Positions 35,229 through 44,794 of a stretch of 64,000 bases of DNA are shown here, one piece after another. The number at the start of each line of letters is the position of its first letter. The stretch's first letter is position 1. The notes under the pieces were generated by a model. That model was not told the origin of the DNA. It searched no databases and worked only from the letters and a program-made list of their open reading frames with translations. The translations under genes were made by a program, and so were the position numbers. The stretch spans positions 62,001 to 126,000 of the forward strand of contig CAJXQC010000008.1 in the NCBI GenBank assembly GCA_913058495.1. Reading direction: 5' to 3'. Source of the DNA: an uncultured Balneola sp. (lineage in GTDB: Bacteria; Bacteroidota; Rhodothermia; Balneolales; Balneolaceae).

Positions 35229-36428
35229 ATGAAGAGAACAGTTACTACCGTAAGTTTACTGGTTTTAATTTTTTGGACAGCTTGTTTTAAAAAAGAAAAG
35301 CCGGAAGTTATACCGACTATTTCTCCTTTAGAATACGAGTCATCACCGGCAAGTTTTGAGCCGGAGGAAGAAAAGGAAGAAGTAAAGACAAAGCAGGTCT
35401 CTATTTCTGAGAGCAGAAGTAATGCTATTACCAAAGCAGTTGAAAAAGCCAGTCCTGCAATTGTGAGTATTACAGTAACAGAAGTTGAAAGAGGATATAA
35501 TCGTGTGATGGATCCATTTTTCTCCCGTTTTTTTCAAATGCCCTCAGAACGGGAAGTTAAAAGTATTGGCTCAGGATTTATTATCAGAGAAGACGGTTTG
35601 ATCGTTACCAATGAACATGTAGCAAGTAAAAGCGCCAAGAAGATCATGGTGGCACTATCAAGCGGAGATACTTATGAGGCTGAATTGCTTGGATCAGATG
35701 AATTAGCAGATCTGGCTTTATTGAAAATAAAAGAACCGAAAGGAAAAATGCCTTTTGTGAAATTCAGCAACTCCGAAACAGCGATGGTTGGAGAGTGGGC
35801 TATAGCGATGGGAAATCCATTTGGTTTATTTGATGATGGACAAGCTTCAGTAACGGTTGGAGTGATAAGTGCTACAAAAAGAGATTTTCGTCCCGATCCT
35901 AAAGACCCGCGTGTATATATTGATATGATCCAAACAGATGCGGCTATTAACAGAGGAAATTCAGGCGGACCGTTGGTAAATAGTGATGGAGAAGTAATTG
36001 GTGTGAATACTTTTATTTTCACAGGCGGAACCAGTAATGGATTTGTAGGGCTTGGGTTTGCGATTCCTGCGAACAGAGTAAAGAAGATCATCAAACAGCT
36101 GGAGGAATCAGGTGAAGTAGCTCTGGATTTTGATCCGGGGATGGAATTCACTAGAATGACAACTCAGATCGTTTATCAATATGGAGTTCCGTCTATTCAT
36201 GGACTTTTTGTAACCAGTGTAAACAAAAATGGTCCGGCTTATGAGTGTGGTATTATGCCCGGAGATATCATTACAAAAATCGGAGATGAAAGAGTGAGTA
36301 GTGAAATGCATGCCTGGGCTTTGATGCGGGAATTTGAAGAAGGTGAAAAAATGTCGATAACTTTAGCTAGAGGGCAGAATCAATATGAAGCGGTTATGAC
36401 ACTACGAAAAAGAGTGAAAGGGAAATGA
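35229..36428 (+). CDS. HtrA/DegP-like serine protease lipoprotein with one PDZ domain
   Basis: A 399-residue S1C protease. It has a lipobox-like WTAC (Cys19), suggesting an envelope anchor. The triad is H130 (TNEHVAS), D161 (LADLALL) and S245 (RGNSGGP), and a single PDZ domain occupies about 300-395 (GDIITKIGDERV). Such proteases remove misfolded envelope proteins under stress. The start codon follows the nrnA stop directly and the next gene overlaps by 4 bases, so all three are in one operon. Confidence 0.92.
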   Translation: MKRTVTTVSLLVLIFWTACFKKEKPEVIPTISPLEYESSPASFEPEEEKEEVKTKQVSISESRSNAITKAVEKASPAIVSITVTEVERGYNRVMDPFFSRFFQMPSEREVKSIGSGFIIREDGLIVTNEHVASKSAKKIMVALSSGDTYEAELLGSDELADLALLKIKEPKGKMPFVKFSNSETAMVGEWAIAMGNPFGLFDDGQASVTVGVISATKRDFRPDPKDPRVYIDMIQTDAAINRGNSGGPLVNSDGEVIGVNTFIFTGGTSNGFVGLGFAIPANRVKKIIKQLEESGEVALDFDPGMEFTRMTTQIVYQYGVPSIHGLFVTSVNKNGPAYECGIMPGDIITKIGDERVSSEMHAWALMREFEEGEKMSITLARGQNQYEAVMTLRKRVKGK

Positions 36429-37366
36429 GTGCGGAATCAGATTATACGATTCTGGTTGTTGATGATGACAGATCTTCACACATCATTGTTAAAAATCTGA
36501 TTGGAAAAAAGTACACACTTGTACATGCACAGGAGCCTCAACAAGCGATAAACATACTTTCTGAGAAGAAAATTGACTTAATACTCAGTGATATTCATAT
36601 GCCGGGAATGACAGGTCTGGAATTTCTGGAGGCTATTAAAAAAGATTCTGATAAAGTAAATATCCCGATTTTATTGATGACAAGTCTGCCAACTCTTGAG
36701 AAAGAACAGAAAGCGATGGATCTGGGAGCAAAAGATTTCATCCAAAAAAATCTGTTTCATGAAAAACCTCAAGAAGTAGCTGAGCGGATAGAAATGAAAC
36801 TGGTTTCTAATTTCGTAGTTCCGGATCTGTCAAAAAAGCTGGCGGCTAATAAAAAGACCTTAGTGGAAGACATGATGGTCAGGATGGAAACTATGGACTT
36901 CCTGAATGTGTCACAGGAATTTTGCAGACAGCTTGCAAAACTTTTTGAGCTGGAGCATTTATCGTTCTGGAAACTTTCGAAAGACAAGCCTCATTTACTT
37001 GTTACGGTTGGGTCTCAGGTTCCCGAAAACTACAACCCGGAAGACCTGTATACAGAATTGGTATTCAGAAGAATGATCAAGAACCGGAAACCCTACTTTA
37101 CCAATAATATTTATAACACCAAGCAAGGTGTATTTATAGAGGGCTCAAGAAAGGAAGGGTTACCGGCTGAGATCGGAGTTCCTATGTTCGCAATTACGGA
37201 ATCTGATCTGATAAATAACCACATGAAAATTCCGGAAAAAGCCTCTATCTTTGGATACATTTTGATGAAGCGCAGTAAAGTATTTTCTACAAAAGAATAT
37301 GCTGTACTGTCCAATTTGATTATCCGTTGCAGCACAATGATCTGGCGATTATATAAGCAGATGTAG
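36425..37366 (+). CDS. Response regulator with C-terminal GAF-like domain
   Basis: A 313-residue protein: receiver domain (about 1-125) with acidic residues D13-D15 and phosphoacceptor D56 (LSDIHMP), then a region of about 150-310 that looks like a GAF-type sensor fold and ends without any DNA-binding or enzymatic output domain. It may act by binding partners or small molecules. It overlaps the htrA-like gene by 4 bases (ATGA), a sign of coupled translation. No cognate kinase is adjacent. Confidence 0.85.
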   Translation: MSAESDYTILVVDDDRSSHIIVKNLIGKKYTLVHAQEPQQAINILSEKKIDLILSDIHMPGMTGLEFLEAIKKDSDKVNIPILLMTSLPTLEKEQKAMDLGAKDFIQKNLFHEKPQEVAERIEMKLVSNFVVPDLSKKLAANKKTLVEDMMVRMETMDFLNVSQEFCRQLAKLFELEHLSFWKLSKDKPHLLVTVGSQVPENYNPEDLYTELVFRRMIKNRKPYFTNNIYNTKQGVFIEGSRKEGLPAEIGVPMFAITESDLINNHMKIPEKASIFGYILMKRSKVFSTKEYAVLSNLIIRCSTMIWRLYKQM

Positions 37367-37374
37367 ATTTAAAT

Positions 37375-38034
37375 CTAATTCACCTTCGTAGCTATCGTAT
37401 CATTATGCCCCACCAGAAACTTTCGCAAGTATAATCCAATGGTGGAACGAGATTCAAAACCCGCTTTTAACGCAGCATCCTCAAACTCTTTATCCGTAAG
37501 ATCAGGATCGGTGGCAAAATCAAGCATGTCTTTATAAAAACCGAGGGTAAAATTATCTACATCGCTTCCGAATTTAGTTACGAAAATTACATTACCATCA
37601 CGATTAGTTTCGTTGTAGTAAATATTTTCCATTGCTCGTTGCTCAAGCAGTTCATCATGTAAACCGCGGGCAGCATTAAACATCTCGATATGATATAAAC
37701 CCGCTTCAGAATCCTTTTCTATCAACTCTTTCCAGCTAACATCTGATTCAGCTAAAAAGTCATGCTGAAAATCTACCCATTCACTGTAATCATGCATTTC
37801 AGGTTTCGAAAATGGAGTCATAAGCATCAGGTCCCAGTGATCGCCCTGGCTATGACGCATGATCATCATGTTACCATCAGAATCGGACTTCTGTTTTTTA
37901 ACATATTCTATGAGGTCGCCCAGTTCTCCCGGCGCTGCTCTCAGAAGGGTTACCTGATAATTATTTTGAGCAACTAACGGAGTGCTCAAAAGTAAAAATA
38001 TAACAGCGAACATAGCTTGACGGAATTTTATCAT
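37375..38034 (-). CDS. Hypothetical secreted protein
   Basis: A 219-residue protein with a signal peptide (about 1-22, ending LVAQ). Two similar blocks of alternating strands and helices (residues about 27-110 and 125-215) suggest a duplicated ferredoxin-like (dimeric alpha-beta barrel) fold, but I do not recognise the family. It runs opposite to the response regulator and is separated from the crotonase gene by 9 bases, so it may be the last gene of that operon. Confidence 0.75.
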   Translation of the reverse strand: MIKFRQAMFAVIFLLLSTPLVAQNNYQVTLLRAAPGELGDLIEYVKKQKSDSDGNMMIMRHSQGDHWDLMLMTPFSKPEMHDYSEWVDFQHDFLAESDVSWKELIEKDSEAGLYHIEMFNAARGLHDELLEQRAMENIYYNETNRDGNVIFVTKFGSDVDNFTLGFYKDMLDFATDPDLTDKEFEDAALKAGFESRSTIGLYLRKFLVGHNDTIATKVN

Positions 38035-38043
38035 AATGGGATC

Positions 38044-38796
38044 CTAGTTTTCTTTTTTATTCTTTTGGATAAATTTTTCAACTCTGGAAGTATGGTTTTC
38101 ATCCACCCAAAGATCTGCAAAGGGTTCGATCTCGGCTTTCATCTTCTTAAATCTTTCAGGTGATTTAATGCCACTATTATGTTTAAGCGTTTTAATGAAG
38201 TTTCTTCCGTTTTTTAAAAGTGGTTCAGCCCATTCCACAACAGCTTGCTCTTCAACAATGGCATTAAGAAAATTATGGTGTAGCAGTTGATGAGCAGTTT
38301 TTATTTCTGCTTTCCCCTGCCATTCCAATGCTTTAGACCGGCCAACTCTTTCGATTAGTCGGGTAAGACCGCCCCATCCGGGAGTTAAATAAAATCTACC
38401 TTGAGTAAAACCGAACTTGGAATGAGATGCCGAAAGAATAAAATCGAAAGCCATCATAAACTCAATGCCGCCACCGTATGCATCACCGTTTATAAAAGCG
38501 ATATTCCAGCAAGGCAATTCTTCAATTCTCTGAAATAGCTTTTGCATTCGCTCCGAGACACTTATGGCTTCACTTTTTTGAGTAATGGTATGAAACTCTT
38601 TTAAGTCGCCGCCGGCAATAAAGCTTTTGCTTCCTTCTCCGGAAAAAACGAAAATTTTTATAGAATCATCTGTTTCCAATTCAGAAACTAACTCTTCTAA
38701 CTGATCAATAGCCTTAAAATTAATTGCGTTTCGGGCTTCAGGACGATCAATTTTTGCCCATAAAATATGGTCTGATACTCTTTTTGATTGAATCAT
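38044..38796 (-). CDS. Enoyl-CoA hydratase/isomerase (crotonase) family protein
   Basis: A 250-residue crotonase-fold protein. The oxyanion-hole segments SFIAGGDLKEF (about 75-85) and AYGGGIEFMMAFD (about 107-119) are present. Aligning to rat crotonase, the first catalytic Glu (E144) is replaced by Gln in FTQGRF, while the second (E164) is kept in ALEWQG. It therefore may not be an ordinary hydratase; isomerase, thioesterase or decarboxylase activity is possible. Its ATG overlaps the end of the cutA gene by one base. Confidence 0.85.
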   Translation of the reverse strand: MIQSKRVSDHILWAKIDRPEARNAINFKAIDQLEELVSELETDDSIKIFVFSGEGSKSFIAGGDLKEFHTITQKSEAISVSERMQKLFQRIEELPCWNIAFINGDAYGGGIEFMMAFDFILSASHSKFGFTQGRFYLTPGWGGLTRLIERVGRSKALEWQGKAEIKTAHQLLHHNFLNAIVEEQAVVEWAEPLLKNGRNFIKTLKHNSGIKSPERFKKMKAEIEPFADLWVDENHTSRVEKFIQKNKKEN

Positions 38797-39128
38797 TATC
38801 TTTCTGCGGACTCCTCAAATAACCATTTCAAATACTCCGGATTACCTTCGTCCTCTGCAATGTTAAGGCTGATGATACAGGGGCAATCATAAGAATGATT
38901 TTCTAAAATAAATCGAGTTACCGGTTGTACTTTCGAAATGTGTGTTTTTACGAGCAGGATGGTTTCGGAGCCTTCCTCAATTGTATTATTCCATTTATAA
39001 ATAGATTCCATTCCCGGAATAATATTAACACAGGCTGCCAAATTCGCTTCAATGATCTTTCTTCCAAGATCAGACGCCTGTTCTTTAGTTTCGGTTGTAA
39101 CGTAGAGTAGTCGCAGGTTTTTATGCAT
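38796..39128 (-). CDS. cutA: Divalent-cation tolerance protein CutA
   Basis: A 110-residue CutA homologue, a small trimeric ferredoxin-like protein associated with copper tolerance and possibly protein stability. The conserved ACVNIIPGMESIYKWN block (about 32-47) and the C-terminal DEGNPEYLKWL are present. I chose the ATG at 39128, which begins directly before the first beta strand; the longer frame would add 10 non-homologous residues. Confidence 0.9.
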   Translation of the reverse strand: MHKNLRLLYVTTETKEQASDLGRKIIEANLAACVNIIPGMESIYKWNNTIEEGSETILLVKTHISKVQPVTRFILENHSYDCPCIISLNIAEDEGNPEYLKWLFEESAER

Positions 39129-39276
39129 GGTACCAGAATTTCCGCAAAGCAAAGCCAAAACCCAAATTTTTTACTTTTTATACATCTGATAGAGCATAAG
39201 TTTTAGTTTGAAATTTTCATTTTAGAAAGGTGGAATTTGTTTGTTTTTACCCCTATCTTTGTGAGCTCTAAACTAT

Positions 39277-39360
39277 GCGAAAGTGGTGGAATTGGTAGAC
39301 ACGCTAGATTTAGGATCTAGTGCCTTAACCGGCGTGGGGGTTCGAGTCCCCCCTTTCGTA
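39277..39360 (+). tRNA. tRNA-Leu (TAG anticodon)
   Basis: An 84-base cloverleaf with acceptor stem GCGAAAG/CTTTCGT (one G-U at the first pair), D-loop with GGTAGAC, anticodon loop TTTAGGA giving anticodon TAG, a long variable arm (TGCCTTAACCGGCG) as in class II tRNAs, and T-arm GGGGGTTCGAGTCCCCC. No CCA is encoded. A -7-like TATCTTTG lies at 39254-39261, 16 bases upstream, and may be its promoter. Confidence 0.96.
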
Positions 39361-39423
39361 CTTTCCTATCTAAATAATACCTGTTTATAACAGCTGAATT
39401 GCACATAACAAAGCGGAGAAAAA

Positions 39424-40713
39424 GTGAACATTTCTGTTAAAGAATTAACAAAAGTTGATAAAGAACTTACCCTGACAGCAAAACGAGAAGATCTTCAGGA
39501 AACATTCGACGAAGCATATAAAAAATATAAAGGTCAGATCGCACTTCCGGGATTCAGACCCGGAAAAGTTCCAATGGGAATGATCAAAAAGAGATTTGGT
39601 ACTGAGATCGAGTACGAAGAGATCAACAAGTATGTACAAAAAGTTTTCGAAAAGGATGTAGTGCCTGAGTACAATCCGGTTGGCGAGACTGAAATGGTTG
39701 ACATGACCTGGGAAAACGACGAGCTGGAAGTGATCTTTAAGATCGGAACCAAGCCTGAAGTAGAATTGAAAGATCTGAGTAAGATCAAAGTGAACAAAAT
39801 GGTTCATGACGTTACTGACGAAGAAGTAACTGAAGAAATTGAAAGAACTTTAGAGCGTGAAGGCAACTGGGAAGATGTTGACGGAAAAGCAACCAAAGAC
39901 TCCAAGCTTATCGTAGATGTAATTTCTCTGGATAAAGATGGAAATCCTGTTGATGGCGAACAAGATGTTGATCAGGTTATTGACCTGAGACAAGATGGAG
40001 CTAAAGATTTTCTGAAGTCGCTTAAAGGAAAGTCGGCCGGCGATGTTGTTGATATGGAGCTAGGTGAAGGGGACGAAAAAGATCGCTTCAGGGTAACCAT
40101 CAAAAAAGTGCAAAAGCTGAACAAAGCAGAGATGAATGAAGAATTCATTTCTAAAAACAGCAATGGCGAAGCAAAAACAGAAGATGAGTTTAAAAGCTAC
40201 ATCAAAAGCCAGATGCAGAAGTACTACGATCAAACTTCAGAAGATCTATTCAAAAATGAAGTTGTAGAAGCATTGGTTGACGCTCATAAAGTGGATGTTC
40301 CTGAAGTGTTTTTAGAGCAGGTACTGAATTCTTACGTTGAACAACAGAAGCAGCAACAAGGCGGTTCACTTCCGGAAAACTTTGATGAAGTTGTTTATAA
40401 AGAAGAAATGAGAGAGCGTGGACTGAGAGAAGGTCAGTGGTATTTCATTAGTCAAAAATTGCAAGAAACATTTGAAGATATCGAAATAAAACCCGAAGAT
40501 ATCGACGAGTTCATTTCTGTGGAAGCAGCCCGTTATGGCGCTTCACCGGACCAGCTTAAACAATACTATGCTCAAAACCCGAATTTACTGGAACAGTTGA
40601 GAAGCAGTATTCGTGAGAATAAAGTATTTGTTAAGCTTGAAGATGAGGTCAAAATCGCGGAACTTGACAAAGAAAAGTACCGTAAGTTTCAGGAGAAGAA
40701 ATCTAAAAAATAA
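39424..40713 (+). CDS. tig: Trigger factor
   Basis: A 429-residue ribosome-associated folding chaperone. The N-terminal ribosome-binding domain includes the FRPGKVPM signature (about 42-50), followed by an FKBP-like region and a long helical C-terminal domain. The start is GTG at 39424, preceded by an AAAGCGGAGAAAAA purine run. It is followed by clpP and clpX, the classical tig-clpP-clpX order, which couples folding of nascent chains with degradation. Confidence 0.95.
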   Translation: MNISVKELTKVDKELTLTAKREDLQETFDEAYKKYKGQIALPGFRPGKVPMGMIKKRFGTEIEYEEINKYVQKVFEKDVVPEYNPVGETEMVDMTWENDELEVIFKIGTKPEVELKDLSKIKVNKMVHDVTDEEVTEEIERTLEREGNWEDVDGKATKDSKLIVDVISLDKDGNPVDGEQDVDQVIDLRQDGAKDFLKSLKGKSAGDVVDMELGEGDEKDRFRVTIKKVQKLNKAEMNEEFISKNSNGEAKTEDEFKSYIKSQMQKYYDQTSEDLFKNEVVEALVDAHKVDVPEVFLEQVLNSYVEQQKQQQGGSLPENFDEVVYKEEMRERGLREGQWYFISQKLQETFEDIEIKPEDIDEFISVEAARYGASPDQLKQYYAQNPNLLEQLRSSIRENKVFVKLEDEVKIAELDKEKYRKFQEKKSKK

Positions 40714-40731
40714 AAAATTTACTTAACGGCT

Positions 40732-41382
40732 ATGTTTTATAACTCACTTTCATCACAACCTAAGAATAGTTCTATTGAACCTATAGAGAGCAACCTTGTA
40801 CCAATGGTTGTTGAAACAACAAGCCGTGGAGAACGTGCCTACGATATTTATTCTCGTCTTCTTAAAGACAGAATCATAATGCTGGGAAGCGGAGTAAATG
40901 ATGCGGTAGCTAGTTCTTTAGTTGCTCAAATGTTGTTTTTGGAGTCGGAAGATCCGGAAAAAGACATTAATTTTTATATTAATAGTCCGGGTGGCTCAGT
41001 TTCAGCAGGTTTAGCTATTTATGACACTATGCAACACATTAAATGTGATGTAGCAACAACTTGTATGGGAATGGCGGCAAGTATGGGCGCTGTTTTACTT
41101 ACTGCCGGCGCAGAAGGAAAAAGAAGTTGTCTTCCTCATGCCAGAGTGATGATCCACCAACCACTTGGCGGAGTTCAGGGACAAGCAAGTGATATTGAGA
41201 TCGAAGCCAGAGAGATTCTGAGAGTTAAAAAAGAACTAAGTCAGATTATTGCTGATCATAGTGGTAAATCGATAGAAGATATCATGAATGATTCTGACAG
41301 AAATAACTGGATGACTGCAGACGAAGCAAAAAAATATGGTTTGGTAGACAATGTTGTTTCAAGAGCTAAATCTGCTAAATAA
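40732..41382 (+). CDS. clpP: ATP-dependent Clp protease proteolytic subunit
   Basis: The barrel-shaped protease subunit that works with ClpX. The nucleophile S117 (MAASMGA) and H142 (MIHQPLGG) are present, but the triad Asp, which is D185 in the E. coli precursor (RDRF), aligns with N191 in DSDRNNWM, encoded AAT at 41302-41304. The alignment from HQPLGG to GLVD has no gaps. Asn at this place is known for Listeria ClpP1, where it lowers activity. The length of 216 is normal; clpX follows after 26 bases. Confidence 0.93.
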   Translation: MFYNSLSSQPKNSSIEPIESNLVPMVVETTSRGERAYDIYSRLLKDRIIMLGSGVNDAVASSLVAQMLFLESEDPEKDINFYINSPGGSVSAGLAIYDTMQHIKCDVATTCMGMAASMGAVLLTAGAEGKRSCLPHARVMIHQPLGGVQGQASDIEIEAREILRVKKELSQIIADHSGKSIEDIMNDSDRNNWMTADEAKKYGLVDNVVSRAKSAK

Positions 41383-41408
41383 ATATTTTTTGATTAGATT
41401 TAGGTGCT

Positions 41409-42662
41409 ATGAGCGATAAAAAGGAAAACAACGATATTGTAAATTGTTCATTCTGTGGGCGTTCCAGCCTTGAAGTGAACAGTATGGTTGCAGGTCCAGG
41501 AGTTTATGTATGTGACCGTTGTGTTGAAGATGCATCAAGCATTATCAAAAGTGATTTGGCTTCTTTGGCTCGAAGAAGAGATAAGCCGGTAAAACCACTT
41601 CTGAAACCTGTTGAGGTAAAAACGAAGCTGGATGAATATGTGATCGGTCAGGAGCAAGCCAAGAAAACCCTTTCTGTTGCCGTTTATAATCACTACAAGC
41701 GTATCAATCACAATCACAGAGAAATTGATGACACGCAGATCGAGAAGAGTAATATTGTGCTTCTCGGACCTACCGGTAGTGGTAAAACATTACTCGCTCG
41801 TACGTTAGCTAAGATAATTGATGTGCCGTTCACAATTGCTGATGCTACAGTGCTTACTGAAGCCGGTTACGTTGGCGAAGATGTGGAAAGCATTCTAAGT
41901 AATTTATTACAAGCTGCTGATTATGATGTGGACCGTGCAAAACAAGGTATTGTCTACATTGATGAAGTGGATAAAGTAGCCCGTAAAAGTGATAATCCTT
42001 CCATTACCCGTGATGTAAGTGGAGAAGGTGTTCAGCAGGCGCTGCTAAAAATTCTGGAAGGAACGGTAGCAAATATTCCGCCAAAAGGTGGCCGAAAGCA
42101 CCCCGAGCAAAGCTTTATTCAATTAGATACTTCTGATATTCTTTTTATTTGTGGTGGAGCATTCGCAGGTTTAGAAGACATTATTTCAAGACGGATGTCT
42201 ACGGGATCGTTAGGCTTTCACAATGCAGACAGTGTTAGGTTTGATAAGAATCAGCCCGATATTTTTACGCATGTTGAGCCTGAAGATCTGCAAAGATTCG
42301 GATTGATCCCTGAATTGATCGGTCGTTTGCCAATGATCTGTGGCTTACATGAACTTTCTGATGAAGCGCTGCTTGATATCCTTCAAAACCCAAAAAATGC
42401 TCTTTGTAAACAGTATAAGAAACTGTTCAAAATGGAGGATGTGGAACTGGAATTTGAAGAGGAAGCATTGAAAGCAATTGTTGAACAAGCAAAAAAGCGA
42501 AAAACAGGAGCCAGAGGTTTGCGTTCAATTATGGAAGAGGCAATGATGGACATCATGTTTACATTACCATCAATGAAAGATATTTCAAGATGCGTGATAA
42601 CTGCCGAGACCATAACAAAAAATGCTCCTCCGGTTTACGAAAAGCAAAAAGCTTCTGCATAA
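41409..42662 (+). CDS. clpX: ATP-dependent Clp protease ATP-binding subunit ClpX
   Basis: A 417-residue AAA+ unfoldase. The N-terminal zinc-binding domain has C13, C16, C35 and C38; Walker A is GPTGSGKT, Walker B is IVYIDEVDK, the pore loop GYVGED, and a LGF sequence in the STGSLGF loop is where the ClpP-docking loop lies. It feeds unfolded proteins into ClpP encoded just before. A strong terminator follows, so the tig-clpP-clpX transcript ends here. Confidence 0.95.
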   Translation: MSDKKENNDIVNCSFCGRSSLEVNSMVAGPGVYVCDRCVEDASSIIKSDLASLARRRDKPVKPLLKPVEVKTKLDEYVIGQEQAKKTLSVAVYNHYKRINHNHREIDDTQIEKSNIVLLGPTGSGKTLLARTLAKIIDVPFTIADATVLTEAGYVGEDVESILSNLLQAADYDVDRAKQGIVYIDEVDKVARKSDNPSITRDVSGEGVQQALLKILEGTVANIPPKGGRKHPEQSFIQLDTSDILFICGGAFAGLEDIISRRMSTGSLGFHNADSVRFDKNQPDIFTHVEPEDLQRFGLIPELIGRLPMICGLHELSDEALLDILQNPKNALCKQYKKLFKMEDVELEFEEEALKAIVEQAKKRKTGARGLRSIMEEAMMDIMFTLPSMKDISRCVITAETITKNAPPVYEKQKASA

Positions 42663-42669
42663 ACAGATT

Positions 42670-42704
42670 AAAAGCCCTTTACAGAAAAAATGTACAGGGC
42701 TTTT
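42670..42704 (+). terminator. Terminator after clpX
   Basis: AAAGCCCT pairs with AGGGCTTT and TACA with TGTA, with one mismatch between, over a 7-base A-rich loop, followed by TTTTTC. It begins 8 bases past the clpX stop. Confidence 0.85.
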
Positions 42705-42751
42705 TCATTTCATAAAGATTCATACATTCTATGAATAATTAGATTGTTGAT

Positions 42752-44092
42752 ATGAAACTATTTGTCCCTTCAAACAGGATCAAAATAATTCTGGTGTTAC
42801 TTCTGGTATTCTTAGGTGCCGGATCAGTGATATATAATCAATATCTAGTAAGTAAAATTCTGGAACAGGAGCGCTCAAGCGTGGAGCTGTGGGCTAAAGG
42901 GATTGAGTTTAACAGCTTGCCCGTTAATGAGCAGGCAAGCACCAAATTATTGAAAGTAGCACGATTACTTGAACAAAATCCCAGTGTTCCAGATAGTGTT
43001 ATTGATCTTATCTATGATGCTGAAAATGCAAAAAGTTCAATCGACTTTGTAACTGAAGAGATTATTCTGAGCCCGGAAAGGTTTAAAGTTCCAACAATAG
43101 TGGTCGGCGAAGGGAACTTTATCCCGGCTTCCAAAAATGTTGATTCTACAAGATTGTCTACTGAAAGAGAGAGAGAGCGATTGATTCGTGAATACAGAAG
43201 TTTAAATCCCCCGGTTCGGATTGTTTTCGGAGACGAAAAGAAACAGTTTGAGCAATTCGTTTATTACGGAGAAAGCCCGACTGTTCAAATGTTGAGGTAT
43301 TTTCCTTTTATTCAGATTCTGCTACTGGCGTTGCTTTTGGGAATAGGATATACCTCCTACAAAAGTATAACCAGATCTGAGCAATCAAATTTATGGGTTG
43401 GGATGGCAAAAGAAGCAGCACACCAATTAGGAACGCCGATCTCCAGTTTGTATGGCTGGCTTCAATTAATGAAGGACGAGTACAGGTACGACGAAACAGC
43501 TACTAATATCACTAATGAAATTGAAAAAGATGTTCAGAGGCTGGCAGGGGTTGCAGAACGATTTGGAAAAATTGGATCAGAGCCTGAATTAAAACTCATG
43601 GATATTGAACCAATTTTGGATCAGGTGGTGATTTATATGGAACGACGGTTGCCAAGATTAGGAAAGGCGGTTAAAGTACACCGTGATCTGAAAGCACGGG
43701 GCTTTGTGATGATAAACCCTGACCTGTTTCAGTGGGCAATAGAAAACCTGGTTAAAAATGCGATGGACTCCTTACCCTCGGCACAAAAAGATTCTTTTAT
43801 AAGAGTGTCATCATCAATTGAGGGAAATGAAATTTTAATTGATATTGAGGATTCCGGGTCGGGTATAGATATTAAACACGTTAGGAATGTTTTCCGACCC
43901 GGTTTTAGTACCAAAAAGCGGGGATGGGGATTGGGTTTAAGTCTTACAAAAAGAATTATAGAAGACTATCACAATGGATCTGTATATGTATTGCGATCTG
44001 AATTATCTGAAGGTACTACTATGCGCGTTACACTAAGCCTTCAGGAAAAGACAGAGAGTTTGAATCCGATCATTGATCAGTCCCCTCTATAG
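42752..44092 (+). CDS. Membrane sensor histidine kinase
   Basis: A 446-residue kinase. Two membrane helices lie at about 10-30 and 184-204, enclosing a periplasmic sensor of about 150 residues. The H-box AAHQLGTPISSL places the phosphorylated His at 224, N-box ENLVKNAMD and G-box SGSGI plus GLGLSL follow. The AHQLGTP variant of the H-box is frequent in this phylum, as far as I recall. The stop overlaps the ECF sigma stop by 16 bases on the opposite strand. The cognate regulator is not adjacent. Confidence 0.9.
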   Translation: MKLFVPSNRIKIILVLLLVFLGAGSVIYNQYLVSKILEQERSSVELWAKGIEFNSLPVNEQASTKLLKVARLLEQNPSVPDSVIDLIYDAENAKSSIDFVTEEIILSPERFKVPTIVVGEGNFIPASKNVDSTRLSTERERERLIREYRSLNPPVRIVFGDEKKQFEQFVYYGESPTVQMLRYFPFIQILLLALLLGIGYTSYKSITRSEQSNLWVGMAKEAAHQLGTPISSLYGWLQLMKDEYRYDETATNITNEIEKDVQRLAGVAERFGKIGSEPELKLMDIEPILDQVVIYMERRLPRLGKAVKVHRDLKARGFVMINPDLFQWAIENLVKNAMDSLPSAQKDSFIRVSSSIEGNEILIDIEDSGSGIDIKHVRNVFRPGFSTKKRGWGLGLSLTKRIIEDYHNGSVYVLRSELSEGTTMRVTLSLQEKTESLNPIIDQSPL

Positions 44093-44640
44093 CCTCTTTT
44101 CTTGGCATAATCTATTAGTTCAGTTTTAAGAAGATTTCGTCCCCTGTGTAATCTGGAACGAATAGTACCAATGGGAACGTCCAGCATATTGGCTATTTCT
44201 TCGTAAGTATAGCCCTCTACATCACAAAGCAAAACCACAGTTCTGAAATCTTCAGGAAGCTGTTTTAAAGCTATGGACATTTCATCATCCATCAATTCTC
44301 TGAACATAAGGCTTTCGAGATCGGACGTCTCGGTGCGCTCAGCTCTTACAGATTCGTAGTAAGAAGAAACTTCATCATAATCGACTTGCTGAGGTTTTTT
44401 CGAAGATTTACGGTAGTTATTTATGAAGGAATTTTTCAGAATTCTGAACAGCCATGCTTTAGCATTTGTACCATTTTCATAACTGCTGAAAAAACGATAG
44501 GCTTTTACAATTGTATCCTGAACCAGGTCTTCGGCATCTACAGGATCAGTAGTTAACCGCAGCGCAAAGTTATACATAACATCCAGATGGGGTATAATCT
44601 CTTTGTTAAATTCCTGCTGCTTTTTTCTGTTATCCCTCAT
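44077..44640 (-). CDS. ECF-type RNA polymerase sigma factor
   Basis: A 187-residue sigma-70 family factor with region 2 (about 20-90, including DLVQDTIVKAYR) and region 4 (about 120-185, with YEEIANMLDVPIGTIRSRLHRGR as helix-turn-helix). No anti-sigma factor or membrane sensor gene is visible beside it. The neighbouring kinase and site-2 protease (29.6 kb) are possible but unproven partners. Confidence 0.93.
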   Translation of the reverse strand: MRDNRKKQQEFNKEIIPHLDVMYNFALRLTTDPVDAEDLVQDTIVKAYRFFSSYENGTNAKAWLFRILKNSFINNYRKSSKKPQQVDYDEVSSYYESVRAERTETSDLESLMFRELMDDEMSIALKQLPEDFRTVVLLCDVEGYTYEEIANMLDVPIGTIRSRLHRGRNLLKTELIDYAKKRGYRGD

Positions 44641-44794
44641 TGATGTCCTGATTTTGTGTAACCAATGTAACCCTCTAAATACCGTAATACAAGAAACTTA
44701 CATTAGTTTTCTTTCATTTAACACTATAAAGAAAGTACCAAAACAGTCTCAAAGAGTTAAATAGATAAACACTATTGAGGAGTTAGTAAATACC

